Shown piece by piece: positions 9,713-19,740 of a DNA stretch of 21,427 nt; the first letter of the stretch is position 1, and each line of letters opens with the position of its first letter. The stretch lies in assembly GCA_002633005.1 (NCBI GenBank), contig NMRA01000425.1, positions 195,817-217,243 of the forward strand. The letters are read 5' to 3'. Source of the stretch: Phoronis australis. Lineage: Eukaryota; Phoronida; Phoronidae. A program made the translations under genes and the position numbers. The notes under the pieces are model-generated. The model saw only the letters and a program-made list of their open reading frames with translations. It was not told the DNA's origin and did no database searches.

Positions 9713-9745
9713 AGGACAATATTTATCATTCAGAAACATCAGCTC

Positions 9746-9994
9746 TTAATTCAGGATCGTCTGTTGGATGACTGGGTTGACTCGCCGAGCCCGAGGCCGC
9801 TTCTCTCGCGGGAGGATCCAGTTCATAAGGCTCAAAGTAGAAAAGTACGCAGCCGGAAGCACATTAAACTTGTTCTCGCTTTCGTGCAACCCCATTTCCT
9901 CATCCTGGCCACCATTCCCGTACGTTTCTTCATAGTATTCGTTCAATTCTTGCTCATAATCGTCGTCACTTTCAAATTCCCTGGTCTCCGCCAT
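9746..9994 (-). CDS. Acidic 82-aa frame, possible transposon ORF N-terminus
   Basis: The start codon context (GAACAATGGCGG) is good for an animal gene. Of the first 40 residues, 16 are Asp or Glu and several are Tyr (for example ESDDDYEQELNEYYEETYG). A basic patch, REKRPRARRVNPVIQQ, precedes the stop. That basic segment vaguely recalls the RR-x-WV-x-P region at the N-terminus of PIF/Harbinger transposases; this is a guess. Beyond the stop the phase stays readable for some residues, so a premature stop is possible. It points at the THAP relic and shares the same inverted-repeat bounds. It may instead be a first exon of an unrelated gene or chance. Confidence 0.4.
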   Translation of the reverse strand: MAETREFESDDDYEQELNEYYEETYGNGGQDEEMGLHESENKFNVLPAAYFSTLSLMNWILPREKRPRARRVNPVIQQTILN

Positions 9995-10032
9995 TGTTCA
10001 ATGCTAGTCACTGATCTCTTGTGTTCAACCCA

Positions 10033-10052
10033 TGACGTCACATGGCGGGAAA
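10033..10052 (-). promoter_or_regulatory. CRE plus E2F-like sites upstream of the acidic frame
   Basis: TGACGTCA (10033-10040, the full CRE/ATF palindrome) is followed by TGGCGGGAAA (10043-10052), which resembles an E2F site. They lie about 40-60 bp upstream of the minus-strand ATG at 9994 and overlap the outer part of the right inverted repeat. The matches are by eye; promoter activity is inferred. Confidence 0.35.
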
Positions 10053-10617
10053 TGTGAAAATTGGCAAAATTGAAAGAAAAATCAAAATTTCGAGCTAATT
10101 ACACAAAATAAACATGGGTTTAGCTAAATTGTACGTCATACATTTAGTCTGTGGCCACCGGTAATTTAAAATGTGCAAAAATCCATGGTGTGTACTGTTT
10201 AATGCGATGATTTCCCTCCTTAACTCACTCTTCACAGGAAGCATGGCCTCTAGGTGCCTCTGGGTTGGCATATGTTCAACAGAAACACAACAATACTAGT
10301 TTTGTTCTCCAGATGGCTTTGTTTGAAGAGTCCTGTGTCCAGTTGTGGTCAGGTTCATGTCCCTCTTTCCTGTAGGTCTGTGTATGAACTATCACTGAGG
10401 AAGTAATTAAAAAGAATATTATTCAATAATCATTCTGTTCTTAGTTTCTTTGTAGAATATTTTGATTTTATTGATGTTAAAGGTATTCCTCAAATTTAAA
10501 CTAATCTACTTTTGTGTTTTTTTTCACCTGTCCCTAATTATTTATTGTTTATCAACCAATTTATTTTAGTAATAAAGGCCCCAGGCCCACTGTACAAAAG
10601 AACAATGTGTATCATAC
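10053..10617. other. Unassigned stretch; right part probably LINE 3' tail
   Basis: No coding family is visible. The part next to 10617, read on the minus strand, follows the LINE stop codon and includes AATAAA, so it may be that element's 3' untranslated region. Confidence 0.35.
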
Positions 10618-10925
10618 TTAAGAGTGCAGCAAGCTGTAACGGAGACGAAAAGCATAAAATACATATTTATATAGGTTAACTAATTTAGCATCATCACTTG
10701 TTGACATTAACCTATGGTACAAAAAGACGGAAAATTCCAGTAATATGCTTCAATAGAATTTTCTCTCAATTCAGAATATTTATCACAGCTTAGAAGGAAA
10801 TGGTTCTTTGCTTCAATAACATTGGGGCAGAAGGGACACACTCTGTTTGCCCTATCCAAATTCAAGTGTCTGCCTACTTCAATCATGATACTGTGGCTGG
10901 AACAATGAAAACATGCCATGGGCAT
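10618..10925 (-). pseudogene. C-terminal fragment of a LINE reverse-transcriptase protein
   Basis: The fragment encodes the tail of a Jockey-like non-LTR retrotransposon ORF2. The first frame (10925 to 10710) reads SSHSIMIEVGRH, then RVCPFCPNVIEAKNHFLLSC and DKYSELRE. This is the conserved zinc-binding tail (S-H-x-L-x-I-E-x-GR, then C-x2-C, then H-F-L-x-x-C). After a frameshift near 10730-10745, the neighbouring frame continues with LMSTSDDAKLVNLYKYVFYA and FRLRYSLL to a TAA at 10618-10620, matching the usual F-x-MS...F-x-x-R closing segment. The catalytic reverse-transcriptase and endonuclease parts are absent, and the sequence upstream has stops in frame, so this is a 5'-truncated dead copy. 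Confidence 0.8.
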
Positions 10926-12073
10926 AATTTGTGCACTGGGGTATACTCAAACTTAAATTTTTCCAATTTGAATTCCATTTTAAATTGATTATAAAAACAC
11001 AGTTTAGGATTACTCTCAACACTTTGTCTCCATCCTTGCAAATGACAATCTCTTTATTGTTTATAATTACTTATTTATACTGTTTGTATTACATACCTTT
11101 ACTTTTATATGCATGTTTTATATTATATTTATTAATTATTTTTCTGCAGTATTTTCAGTTTCTTTAAGCGATACTCTACCCTGTTATGGTGATTTTACGC
11201 AACACTTGTATCACCATCTGCTATTGTATGATACTAGTAAAGTAAGCCCTTCCCTGGAAAGATGTCTACATTGTTATGGTTAAACTCTGTCCCTGACTGT
11301 CCTCTGTAGACTCGTTAGTTTGAGATGTGTGGGGCCTTTCTCCTCAGTCCTCCATTGCCATGACCGAGGCGACAGACAGTGGACTGTCGCATGCAGATTC
11401 TGTAAGGTTGTCAAACCTTTGAAAGTCTACATTGACAAAGTTTTACTTTTAAGTTGGTACAAACAGTAGAAAAACCAGGTTCAGTACCCTGTTATTATTC
11501 TTATCTTGTTTTTTAAGGTATTGATAACTTTTAGCTGAGTACACTCAGTATATACAGGGATTCATCGAGGAGTTAAAAAGTAGGATGTCCCAAAAATGTG
11601 TTTCCCAATTTCTCGGGGCATCCATGACCACCAATGACTCAGAGGACGCCTGATTGCATTTTTGTGACCCTTACTGTTGTAGTGTGGTGTGTTGCCATGG
11701 AGACATGGTACTATAAGTTCATCATGTCTTACATACCTGCAATATTTTAACTATTTTTTGTCCTGCACTGGCCATTGAGCTTATAGAACTGCTGTTAGCA
11801 AGTTAAAGGACTCTTACATTACTTGCTTGCTTGATTTGAGTGTCTAAATGTTGAACAGGGCGTCCTGACTAGATCGTGTGTCTTATAACTTGAGTTGGGG
11901 TGTTGGTCACCCCGGGTGCCTGCTAGATGAAAGCTCCACTGCACTATATAATAATAATGATAATAATCATTAAGTCATGCAGTCAGTTACTGTGACTTTC
12001 TCGGTTGTTCTTATGAGATGTCCCCAACCTACGCTATCATTATTTGTATTTACTTTGTTCAGTGTTGTAAGTT
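10926..12073. other. Unassigned AT-rich stretch
   Basis: There is no coding similarity. It contains T-rich runs near 11040-11160, a short ATA/AAT simple repeat at 11944-11969 and a weak hairpin CGACAG-8nt-CTGTCG near 11369. No element ends could be set. Confidence 0.4.
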
Positions 12074-12233
12074 GGCCCTGTAGGAGAACGTCCACTATCA
12101 CTATAGGCCCTGTAGGAGAACGTCCACTATCACTATAGGCCCTGTAGGAGTACGTCCACTATCACTATAGGCCCTGTAGGAGAACGTCCACTATCACTAT
12201 AGGCCCTGTAGGAGAACGTTCACTATCACTATA
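12074..12233. repeat. Five tandem copies of a 32-bp unit
   Basis: Units begin GGCCCTGTAGGAG and end CACTATCACTATA at 12074, 12106, 12138, 12170 and 12202. Copies 1, 2 and 4 are identical. Copy 3 has one change (A to T at unit position 14) and copy 5 has one (C to T at position 19). Such low divergence implies recent expansion. There are no spacers, so it is a minisatellite and not a CRISPR array. The last copy joins directly to the MITE at 12234, whose first six bases (GGCCCT) equal the start of the unit. Confidence 0.95.
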
Positions 12234-12703
12234 GGCCCTTTCATACTGCCTTAACTCTGGTCTGAGAGGAGCGTCGACTTAAACTGTGAAGTTAACTGAA
12301 CTGTTCATACTGACTTCAGATATCGAAGTAAATGTTTGGTGACTTCGTTGTCATGGAAGTAATCGCTAGGTAGTGTTGATGCATTGCGTGCAAGCTAAAG
12401 GTACATTTACATATGCTAAATGACATGAAATTTACTTCCAATTCCATTGGTGATTATTTGAACAATATATAAGGAACTCATATTAGCGACGACACTTTCC
12501 TTAATTGTTGGCGATAACAGTGGCCCCTGACAATAACTACGATGGGACCGAAGTTGACTTCATACTGCACCGCAGCGTCAACGCTCCGCGGTTAAATCCA
12601 CCTGTTAACTGCGAAGTTAACTTGTGCTGTTATCTTCGATCAAGGGCTGAAGTTAACTATTCATACTGACCACATAACTCCCCAAAACATTGTATGAAAA
12701 GGC
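12234..12703. mobile_element. MITE-like DNA element, copy 2
   Basis: It begins GGCCCTTTCATACTG and ends near GTATGAAAAGGC, matching the ends of the copy at 5276-5772. The internal order is collinear with copy 1: GAGCGTCGAC near the start, GTTGGCGATAACAGTGGC in the middle, then ACCGCAGCGTC, GTTAAATCCACCTGTTAACT and AACTCCCCAAA. The central AT-rich part differs most. It is non-coding. The left end is fused to a 32-bp minisatellite. Confidence 0.75.
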
Positions 12704-12734
12704 AAATTAAAATTTCAATCAATTCAGTGACTCA

Positions 12735-12963
12735 CCCTCATGGCCTTTGACCAGTGTCTTCTACAGAAATTCTACATGTCATTTCATCCAAAACAAACTT
12801 TTTTATGCCTGCCAAAGTTGGTATATACATTTACAGTCTTGGTTCCAGACCACTGTAGAAGAAGGAATCATTCCCCTGTCAGGTTTCTGTATTTTGGAAT
12901 GTTTTTTGAGCCATTTGCCTAGCTCTACAGGAAGGTACTCCTCTGTTGATGGAATGGACATGG
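12735..12963 (-). repeat. Diverged dispersed repeat, copy A
   Basis: It aligns in the same orientation with 13399-13640 across about 230 bp, with shared blocks CAGAAATTC-AC-TGTCATTT, GACCACT-TAGAAGAAGGAAT and GGTACTC. Over an 84-nt block compared by hand there are 19 differences (about 77% identity), spread over all codon positions. On the minus strand it has a 52-codon frame from an ATG at 12961 to a stop at 12803, but the substitution pattern does not indicate protein constraint, so it is annotated as a repeat and not as a gene. Confidence 0.65.
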
Positions 12964-13398
12964 TATGCATTAGGTAAATCTTACACTAAGAGGATTTGCA
13001 CCAAGTGGACCAGAAAGCGTGCACTGTTTACCCCTGAGTGTCCAACGAAGTCCCTCGGCATATCTAAGGCTTGATGGTGCAGTCACGGATTGAAGTGAGC
13101 CAGTCGCTATTCATGGGCTTGGCTGAACATGCCGGATGATGTAATTACAGTTGTAAACCAACACACCAGTTTAGCATACAATTTTCAAAGTCAAAAAACA
13201 AACAATAAGTAAGGCAAACATGGCTGTTTTTAAAATTTAAAAATAAATAGTAGCCATCTTTGAATTTTTAAAATGGATGCATTACAAGAGGTTTTCTTCA
13301 GTATTGCAGGTTAAAGCCAGAAAGATTAATTTAAGAATTGACTAGGCCGTGTTAGTCACTGTTTGGCCGAGGCTCTCCTTGGCGTTGGGGTAACGAAA
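12964..13398. other. Spacer between repeat copies A and B
   Basis: No gene is seen. It contains A/T-rich sequence near 13190-13280 and nothing else that could be assigned. Confidence 0.4.
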
Positions 13399-13640
13399 CC
13401 CCTTATGTTAGTGTAGGAGTTGTCTCATGCAGAAATTCCACGTGTCATTTTCATGTAAAGCAAATTGGTTTTTACGTCTGCCAAAATTAGTGCACATTTT
13501 TAATCTTGATTAGAGACCACTTTAGAAGAAGGAATCGTTCCCCCACCAGGTTGCTGTGCTGTAGAATGTCTGTTTAGTGATTTGCCCAGCCCTCCATTTT
13601 TGAAGTAGGTACTCTCTTGTCCATTGAGGTTGGGGACATT
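13399..13640 (-). repeat. Diverged dispersed repeat, copy B
   Basis: This is the partner of copy A. On the minus strand a 60-codon stretch (13682 to 13503) is open without an ATG and overlaps the same part of the repeat. Aligned with copy A it gives 17 of 28 identical residues, but differences fall at second as often as at third codon positions, which argues against coding selection. The spacing between the copies (about 664 bp) and the similar divergence suggest an old local duplication or two insertions of one family. Confidence 0.65.
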
Positions 13641-14751
13641 CCTCCGCCGTACACCCTCTCCCTTTGAGGGCGTGGAGCAGTTCTAGCTCACATAAGTCAC
13701 AAATTTATAGGCCGCGTATTCTTTAAAAACAGAATTGGACAGTGTTCTGGAGAACCAATGCATTAGCTTACACTTGTGACAAAAATGATAATTCATCATT
13801 CCAACCTCTCAGACCAATCACCAGTCAGTGGCCACCATTTTGCTAGGTAATACTAAGTAAGGTCTTGGCATTATACTGGTGAAACATGCCTGCCTTTCAC
13901 TTGCATAATCTTACTTGGTATTGCATGATCTTGCTTTTCTCTCAAGGACCTTGGCCTGGCATTCATGGTTGGAGGGCCAGCTCTCTTTTGTTCGATAATT
14001 GCTCTAATCTTCAATAAGATCCTATCTATACTGACTGGGCTGTGCTGTTAAAAAGAAAAGTTAAGTTATAACATATTTGAACATAAACCAATAGTCTTTC
14101 TGAAATCCTTGGCAAATGGTGATCATGTTTTATTTTTGAATCGCCAAAATCGCCCTACTGCAACTGAAGTTACGATAATCTATTCTTTCCCAATGTACCA
14201 ATTCACTCTGGGTTTGATGGTGTTCATACTGGTCTGTAATAAGCCTGGTAGATAATTGGCCTGCCTGTTGTCATAACAGACAAAAGACTGTGCTTGGCAG
14301 TTAAAGAAGGTAGATGTTATCACAGGCTCAGAACCCCATGTCTGGTAAAGTCACTGAACGGGGAAAACGCTGTCATGAGGTAGGTCTGTGAATAGTCTTT
14401 AATTTCTGCCTGTGATTTACGGCTTATCAAGAAAAATGTGGAAAAAATACTATTAATTTTTTATGACAAATCATGAGTTTGAAATTTAGTATGATTTGTA
14501 ATAATTCTGGCCTACAATGGACAGCATAAATATGATATTTCAATTTGAAAATGGTTTGAACACCAGACAGGATTCAGCCAACTTGACTATTGTACTAGAG
14601 GAATGATGTTGTAAACTGGTTGAAAAGTTAGCTTTTTCACTCGCAATTCCTCTAGTATTAGCAAAAATCCCAATTATGTGAACGGGGATTTTTCTGACGG
14701 TTTGAGTTACCCTGAAACTGCTTGAATTTTTGCTAGTAATATTTGTAACCA
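13641..14751. other. Unassigned non-coding stretch
   Basis: No recognisable protein, RNA gene or element boundary is present. The minus frame 14540-14806 runs into the MITE at 14752 and is considered chance. Confidence 0.4.
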
Positions 14752-15154
14752 GGGCCCGGTCTCCAATCTTTTTACTCGAAATGGAACTCGAAATTAGGTT
14801 TGGCATTTTCTACTCTACTTTTGGGCGAACTCAAGATAAGTGTCTATTATTCTATGCTTGAGTACACAATAACTTACGTAGATAATTTATTGCCCTTAGT
14901 TCACAGTTTGTAAACCCAATATAAAAGCAATAAGTTCGAGTTTGAACTCGAAATTTCGAGTTTTTACTAGAGTTTGTAGCACGAATATAAGGGTCTTCAA
15001 GGGCAAACTTGAACTAGAAACTCCTATGCATAAACTATAATGTATTCGAGCACAGTCTGATAACCAATTATCTTAAGTTCGCACAAAAGGAGCAGAGAAA
15101 TTGCCAAAAATAGTTTCGAGTTCGTTTCGAGTACAAAGATTAGAGACCGGGTCC
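14752..15154. mobile_element. MITE with long imperfect terminal inverted repeats
   Basis: The left end GGGCCCGGTCTCCAATCTTT and the inverse of the right end, GGACCCGGTCTCTAATCTTT, pair, and the similarity continues for about 85 bp on each side (ACTCGAAA, GGCA-TTTCT-CTC, TTTTG-GCGAACT-AAGATAA). The centre is rich in TTCGAG/CTCGAA. It is non-coding and 403 bp long. A CCAG string sits at both outer junctions and could be a 4-bp target duplication or part of the ends. The transposase family was not assigned. Confidence 0.8.
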
Positions 15155-15305
15155 AGATTGTTTTACTTCAATGGACTCTGATGCCCTGGGGGACTGAGAT
15201 CTTTTAGTCAATTGATGGCAGAAAGTGAAGGTTTTTTTGACATAAATTTTTGCTTAGAAGTGATTCTGGTAGTGAGGAAATAAACTACGATAATTCTGCA
15301 CTATA

Positions 15306-15710
15306 GAGCTGTTTACACTACACGGAACGAGTTGTTCCTGAGCGCAAGTATGTGTGTAAACGGGACTGAACTGCAGCAAAACTGACACCGCGGTGACAAC
15401 TTTTGCCACCCGTTTGTGAGGTAGGGCAATTTGCGCTAGAACATGTTGCTTCGTGTCAATTATGTGTCTAAACACGAAACTGGGGCAAGGCGGAAAAGAT
15501 CATCTCTACTGCACTTGTGTAATGACCTAAATACAGGTTCTCTGTCTCTTCAGTTCCCGTCATTTGTAAACCTGCGCTTGTGTGATCCATTCTCCAGCCT
15601 ACAATTTCCGTCTTGCCACAGCGAGTTGTGTGTGTAAGTGGACACTTGACACCGATCAATTTGCTCCGTGTCGGTTGCGCCGGGCCAAAAGTTGATGTCT
15701 AAATGGGATT
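15306..15710. mobile_element. Candidate MITE with repeated TGTGTAAAC-type motifs
   Basis: It starts near CTGTTTACACTAC and ends near GATGTCTAAATGGGAT, a weak inverted pair. Related motifs recur inside: GTGTGTAAACGGGAC (about 15352), GTGTCTAAACACGAAAC (about 15464) and GTGTGTAAGTGGACAC (about 15631). GGGGCAAGGCGG near 15482 is also found, as GGGACAAGGCGGG, in the element at 17301, which suggests the two are distantly related. The boundaries are approximate. Confidence 0.45.
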
Positions 15711-17300
15711 TATTTCAAACAAAAAATGCCAAAATAATTGTTTTTCCTTTGCTTAAAGTCTGATTACCTTGAAGCACATAATTGAAACTTAACCAAATGC
15801 TGTATGAGATCAACGTAATACAAACCATGCTTAAGTAATGTTATTAATCTTAACTCTTGTAGAGAAATTTGACGAAATAGAATTTTTTGTCAGCCATGCT
15901 GTGTGCTAAATATGTGAGGAATTAAGACTGGTGGTGAAAATGAGCCTTTTCAGACAGCTCGCCTGTCGGGCAAAAATGCTTGCATTTTCACTAGAAGTTT
16001 GGCCTATGAAACCCTCTGTGTAAATGTCATAAAAGTCAGGGGAAGGAATATCTATGTTGATCTCTTTAATCTCCCCCTATTGCCCAGGGACAGTCCTAAT
16101 CATTCCCTTTGTCAACAGAACAAAACCACAGGCTTCCCTAAATCATTATCCCATGTAAACAGAGTGCTTTGACCACATATAGTGTTGTGATAATAGGACT
16201 ACTGTAGTCAATGCCTGTTAATGACCCTGACACTTTTCTCTTCACAGCACAAGCCTTGTTTACTTTAATTGAAAAGGAAGCCACTTGCAAGTGCTCTAGT
16301 GTTCATGTTGTGAACTGTTGGTGGGGTGTTGAGTTAGAATTTTGTCATCAGCTATATTTTACAGCATGAGATCAACACCTGATATTTTGCCTGTGGTTAA
16401 AGTTGTCATTCATCTGATCTAGTGGTAAGAACAAATTACAAATTCATGTTAATATTACACAATTATTGTTGCATAATTCAGGAGTGATCTGGCATCTATT
16501 ATGTAGCATGGGTGGTCTGTACTTAGTAAAAATGCACTTTTGAGGCTGCCACTGAGAATACAGCCACGAATTTCAGAAAAAAGTAATCAAGTTTTTTTTT
16601 TGACACCTGCCTGGGCTGCCAGGGTTAGTTTTTGATGGTAAAGAAAGAAAGAGTTTTTTTAAATGAAATCTTATGTCACCCTGTTTAGCTGACCAAAACC
16701 ATATTGAATTTGACCCTGTACTCTTGTAAAGTGGGTCTCATTCAGTATCCGTTACTTTGGTAGGATTCTATTTCTGTCACCAACAAGAACACACGAGGCA
16801 ATGCATATATGCGCCATTTTTTAATTCACAATTTTAGGGTTGGCCAACCACCAAAGAACTCTGAAGCATTTTCTTGAGTCACTGGTGGATTTGTTGCTGT
16901 TCTCTGTAACAAGTAGAAATCCATCTCAAAAAGGTATATTTTGAGACCGATTTTTTGTGAGTAAATGCCTAATTTGGTTTTGGTGAAATGCACCGTGGTC
17001 TGCGCTTGCTGCACTCGAGCCAGCCACGTGATTACACATGGAGTCATCAGTGTTTTAATTTCAAGGGCTTGTATGGACAAACTCAATCATTATTTTACTA
17101 AATAACCTGCTTTACATCACATGACTGAGGAGGCGATGGATTATAGTGGTGTAAATGGGCCCCTGCTGTGTTGAAAATCGCTGCCAGGAACTAGTTTTCA
17201 CTGAGTAACGGCAATGTCCGCTAGCCATTTTCAAGAGGGAGACCTGTTTACTCCACTTTTACCAGGCGGTGTACTAAAGTAATTGTATTAGTAGTGCTAT
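15711..17300. other. Unassigned AT-rich stretch
   Basis: An 86-codon minus frame (17086 to 16826) ends in PVTQENASEFFGGWPTLKL but resembles no family I recognise, and a frame of this length is expected by chance. No repeats with clear ends were found. Confidence 0.35.
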
Positions 17301-17668
17301 TCAGACACAGACTTACCCTAGAACAAGTTACTCCTGGGACAAGTTGTCACTAGGTATGGACGCTGTGTGGACGCTGTTTAATCTACTGTACGGTAGTGAC
17401 ACTAAGGACTCCACCTTATCAAGATGGGGTAACTTGTACTAAGGTAACTCGCGCCACTTCTAGTGCCTGTGTGGCCGCAAACCTGGGACAAGGCGGGAGT
17501 AACTGTCAGCGCAGTTATGTACAGACTGGTCTTCTTTTCCACATCGTATTTGCATTAAATGTACATTGTCACACACCGAGCGACAACTTTCGCGTTACGA
17601 TAGTTATCAGACGCGTGTGAGCGGATGGTCCACTTAACACTAGTGCAGATAGGGTAGGCTGTGTGTGA
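17301..17668. mobile_element. MITE-like element with about 20-bp inverted ends
   Basis: TCAGACACAGACTTACCCTA (17301-17320) pairs with the inverse of AGGGTAGGCTGTGTGTGA (17651-17668), with two mismatches and one single-base slip. The inside contains GAACAAGTTACTCC, GGGACAAGTTGTCAC and GGGACAAGGCGGG, similar in style to the element at 15306. The plus frame at 17396-17620 lies wholly inside and is considered fortuitous. Confidence 0.55.
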
Positions 17669-19683
17669 AGGGACTTTAGGGAACTCTTACTCTAGAATCT
17701 GTACTAAAGCTTCAAACTAATGGGATTGTCTGAAAGGATTCATATAAATCATGTGTTTTGGTTAATGCAACAGTCCTGGCTCAAAAATCTTTAAAAAGTA
17801 GAGCAGATACCTGTTGCACAAGTACTGTTATTATAACTGTACAGTCATTAATTGTAGCCTTGTGTGCTTCTTACAACAGTATTGAGCTTTATTTTGAGAA
17901 ATAAGAGACCTCTTTAATTAAAGTATGATTACTATATCTGATTTCCAAACCATGTGGGGACTTGTCACGTGATCTCCATCTTGATCTCTGCTACTGACCT
18001 GATTCACCTGACGCCCAACAATGTGGAACTCATCAATATAACTTAAGGAATAAAATTAAAATGACCTCTAAATCGTGAATTTTTGGAATAATTTTTATCT
18101 CAGATTTGAAGTACTTTTGAAAAAAATCTGTAAGATTCTTACCTAACGACCGGAGGACTTAAGTGCCGTTCTACTGTTTGTGCAAGTGTGCGCAGTCACA
18201 GTCTTCGTGTCAATGACTCGTGCTGACCCAGTTTGCAATCTAATGTCATGTAAATGGGCTGTGACAACTCGCAACAGTGATAATTATTCCTCTTGAAAAA
18301 ACAGCTTTACACAGAGAATTAGAGATGAGGTTCAGCGAAATCACACTTCCGTGCTCTTACAATGTTACAATGCGTTATTAGAGTGGTGGAATGTTTCCTA
18401 TTCATTTATCATATGTTGGCACCAGACCTTACAAATGATTGGAAATTTGAGCATGAGGGTTGCTTACATCCTGTTCATCTTTGATGAGAGGACATGGAAT
18501 AGTATGGTGGCCTTGTGGTTTTGTTCTTATGCCTGCCTTGTACCTCAAACTCATGTTAAACTCAAAATGTTAAAGATATCAACTTTCATGAACATGTGGT
18601 GGTCTGTTTACTCTCTATAATAACGTCCAAGATGAAGTGTATGAAATTAGCATATCTGTAACCATTCGAACCACATTGATATATTTTCTGGTCTCTGAAC
18701 TCAACTAGTGTGCCACAGTCTGTCTTCTCTGTTCCTTCCCTTCCTTATTATTGATAAGTGTATCCTATGAAAACATACAGACCTTATCTTAACTACAGCA
18801 ACAACAATGCAAGTTTTGACCCAGATTCCAACATCTGGCTGAAGAGTTTCTCATTGTTTATTAACAGTTGTTGTTACATTCTCAGAGGACCTTGTGCCCA
18901 ACCAGCTGGTTGTGAGGATTATTTTTAGTCATTTTTACTCAGTTTTACTGTTGTTTAGTTGGCGGGTGTCTCACCATGGCATGTCAATTGGCTTCCTCTC
19001 TCTCAGAATTGTGGGTGGAAAGTAGCACTCAGTGTTTTGTAAGAAGTTCAAGTACACTGCTACCAGAGTGCACTATGTGTTTTCCAGGACTGTACATGTT
19101 TACAGTATGTCTAGTTATGTGCCCATGTTTATTTTCAGATTTTCATGGATCCATTATGTCTGTACAGTTGTTGTTTCCATAATTTAAGGTTGCTTTGGTT
19201 TGCATATCCTGTCAGTTTTATTTATCATTAAAAATGTTTTTGCTATTTTCTGAAGCTTGACAAAAGATTTCTCTCATTTTGACTCTTGACTTACTGAATG
19301 ACTGGTCCTCTATTGGCAGTGTTAAATTTAAACTGACTAAAAGGCTAGTTAACTGCGAATTATTGCAAGGGTCACTTTTTTGGCTGGCGCTTTGCTGTGC
19401 AAGAACAACTGAGATGTGGAATCTTTTCGTGGGGTTACTTTTCTATGTGAATAGTCCAATATAATGTGTCAACATTTTGAGAACCAGTCTTGTCCACTGA
19501 ATAATGGGCATCAAACTGGTCCTCAAAATGTGGGCACGTTACATCTGATTATTGCCATTTTCCATTGTTGTCCATCAGATGTTTCATATTACAAAATATT
19601 TACTTTTGATATTGTTTTAGTATTCATGTTACAATGTTGCATAACGTTTGCAGTCCATGCCGTGAATAATATAGGCTTACACG
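17669..19683. other. Unassigned non-coding stretch
   Basis: Several short plus-strand frames (for example 18351-18620, 18976-19182, 19464-19736) lack recognisable domains. Around 18180-18290 GTGACAACTCGCAAC and TGTAAATGGGCTGTG resemble the internal motifs of the MITEs at 15306 and 17301 and may be a further decayed copy. Confidence 0.35.
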
Positions 19684-19740
19684 AAAGTCACGCATTTCTA
19701 AAGATATGCGTGACTTTTCACCGCTCGTCCTTCTGAGCGG
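19684..19740 (+). other. Two adjacent stem-loops followed by CTTTT
   Basis: Stem 1 is perfect over 12 bp: AAAGTCACGCAT (19684-19695) with ATGCGTGACTTT (19706-19717) and a 10-nt loop. Three bases later stem 2 is perfect over 6 GC-rich bp: CCGCTC (19721-19726) with GAGCGG (19735-19740) and an 8-nt loop. CTTTT follows directly, which can serve as a polymerase III stop. The arrangement could be the end of a small RNA or of a mobile element. No A/B box promoter was recognised upstream and no known RNA family is matched. Confidence 0.35.

Larger units (their letters stand above)
9364..10038. mobile_element. Probable internally deleted DNA transposon with 21-bp inverted ends
   Basis: The ends 9364-9384 and 10018-10038 are reverse complements at 20 of 21 positions (ACGTCATGGGTTGAAC-CAAG). 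Between them lie a THAP zinc-finger relic on the plus strand and an acidic frame on the minus strand, converging at about 9712-9746. THAP domains are known from P-element transposases and from the accessory protein of some PIF/Harbinger-related elements. A two-gene element reduced to its outer parts would explain this arrangement. No catalytic DDE core is present. Target-site duplications were not clear, so the exact ends are uncertain. Confidence 0.5.

Noticed and set aside
9287-9739. 150-codon minus frame
   Set aside because: It lies opposite the THAP relic; the plus strand carries the recognisable domain, so this is its shadow.
12074-12233. CRISPR-like array
   Set aside because: The units are directly adjacent with no spacers, and the surroundings are eukaryotic transposon sequence.
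12803-12961. 52-codon minus gene in repeat copy A
   Set aside because: The paralogous copy differs equally at second and third codon positions, which does not suggest selection on a protein.
16826-17086. 86-codon minus frame
   Set aside because: It reads smoothly but matches no family I recognise and has no splice, start or repeat context to support it.
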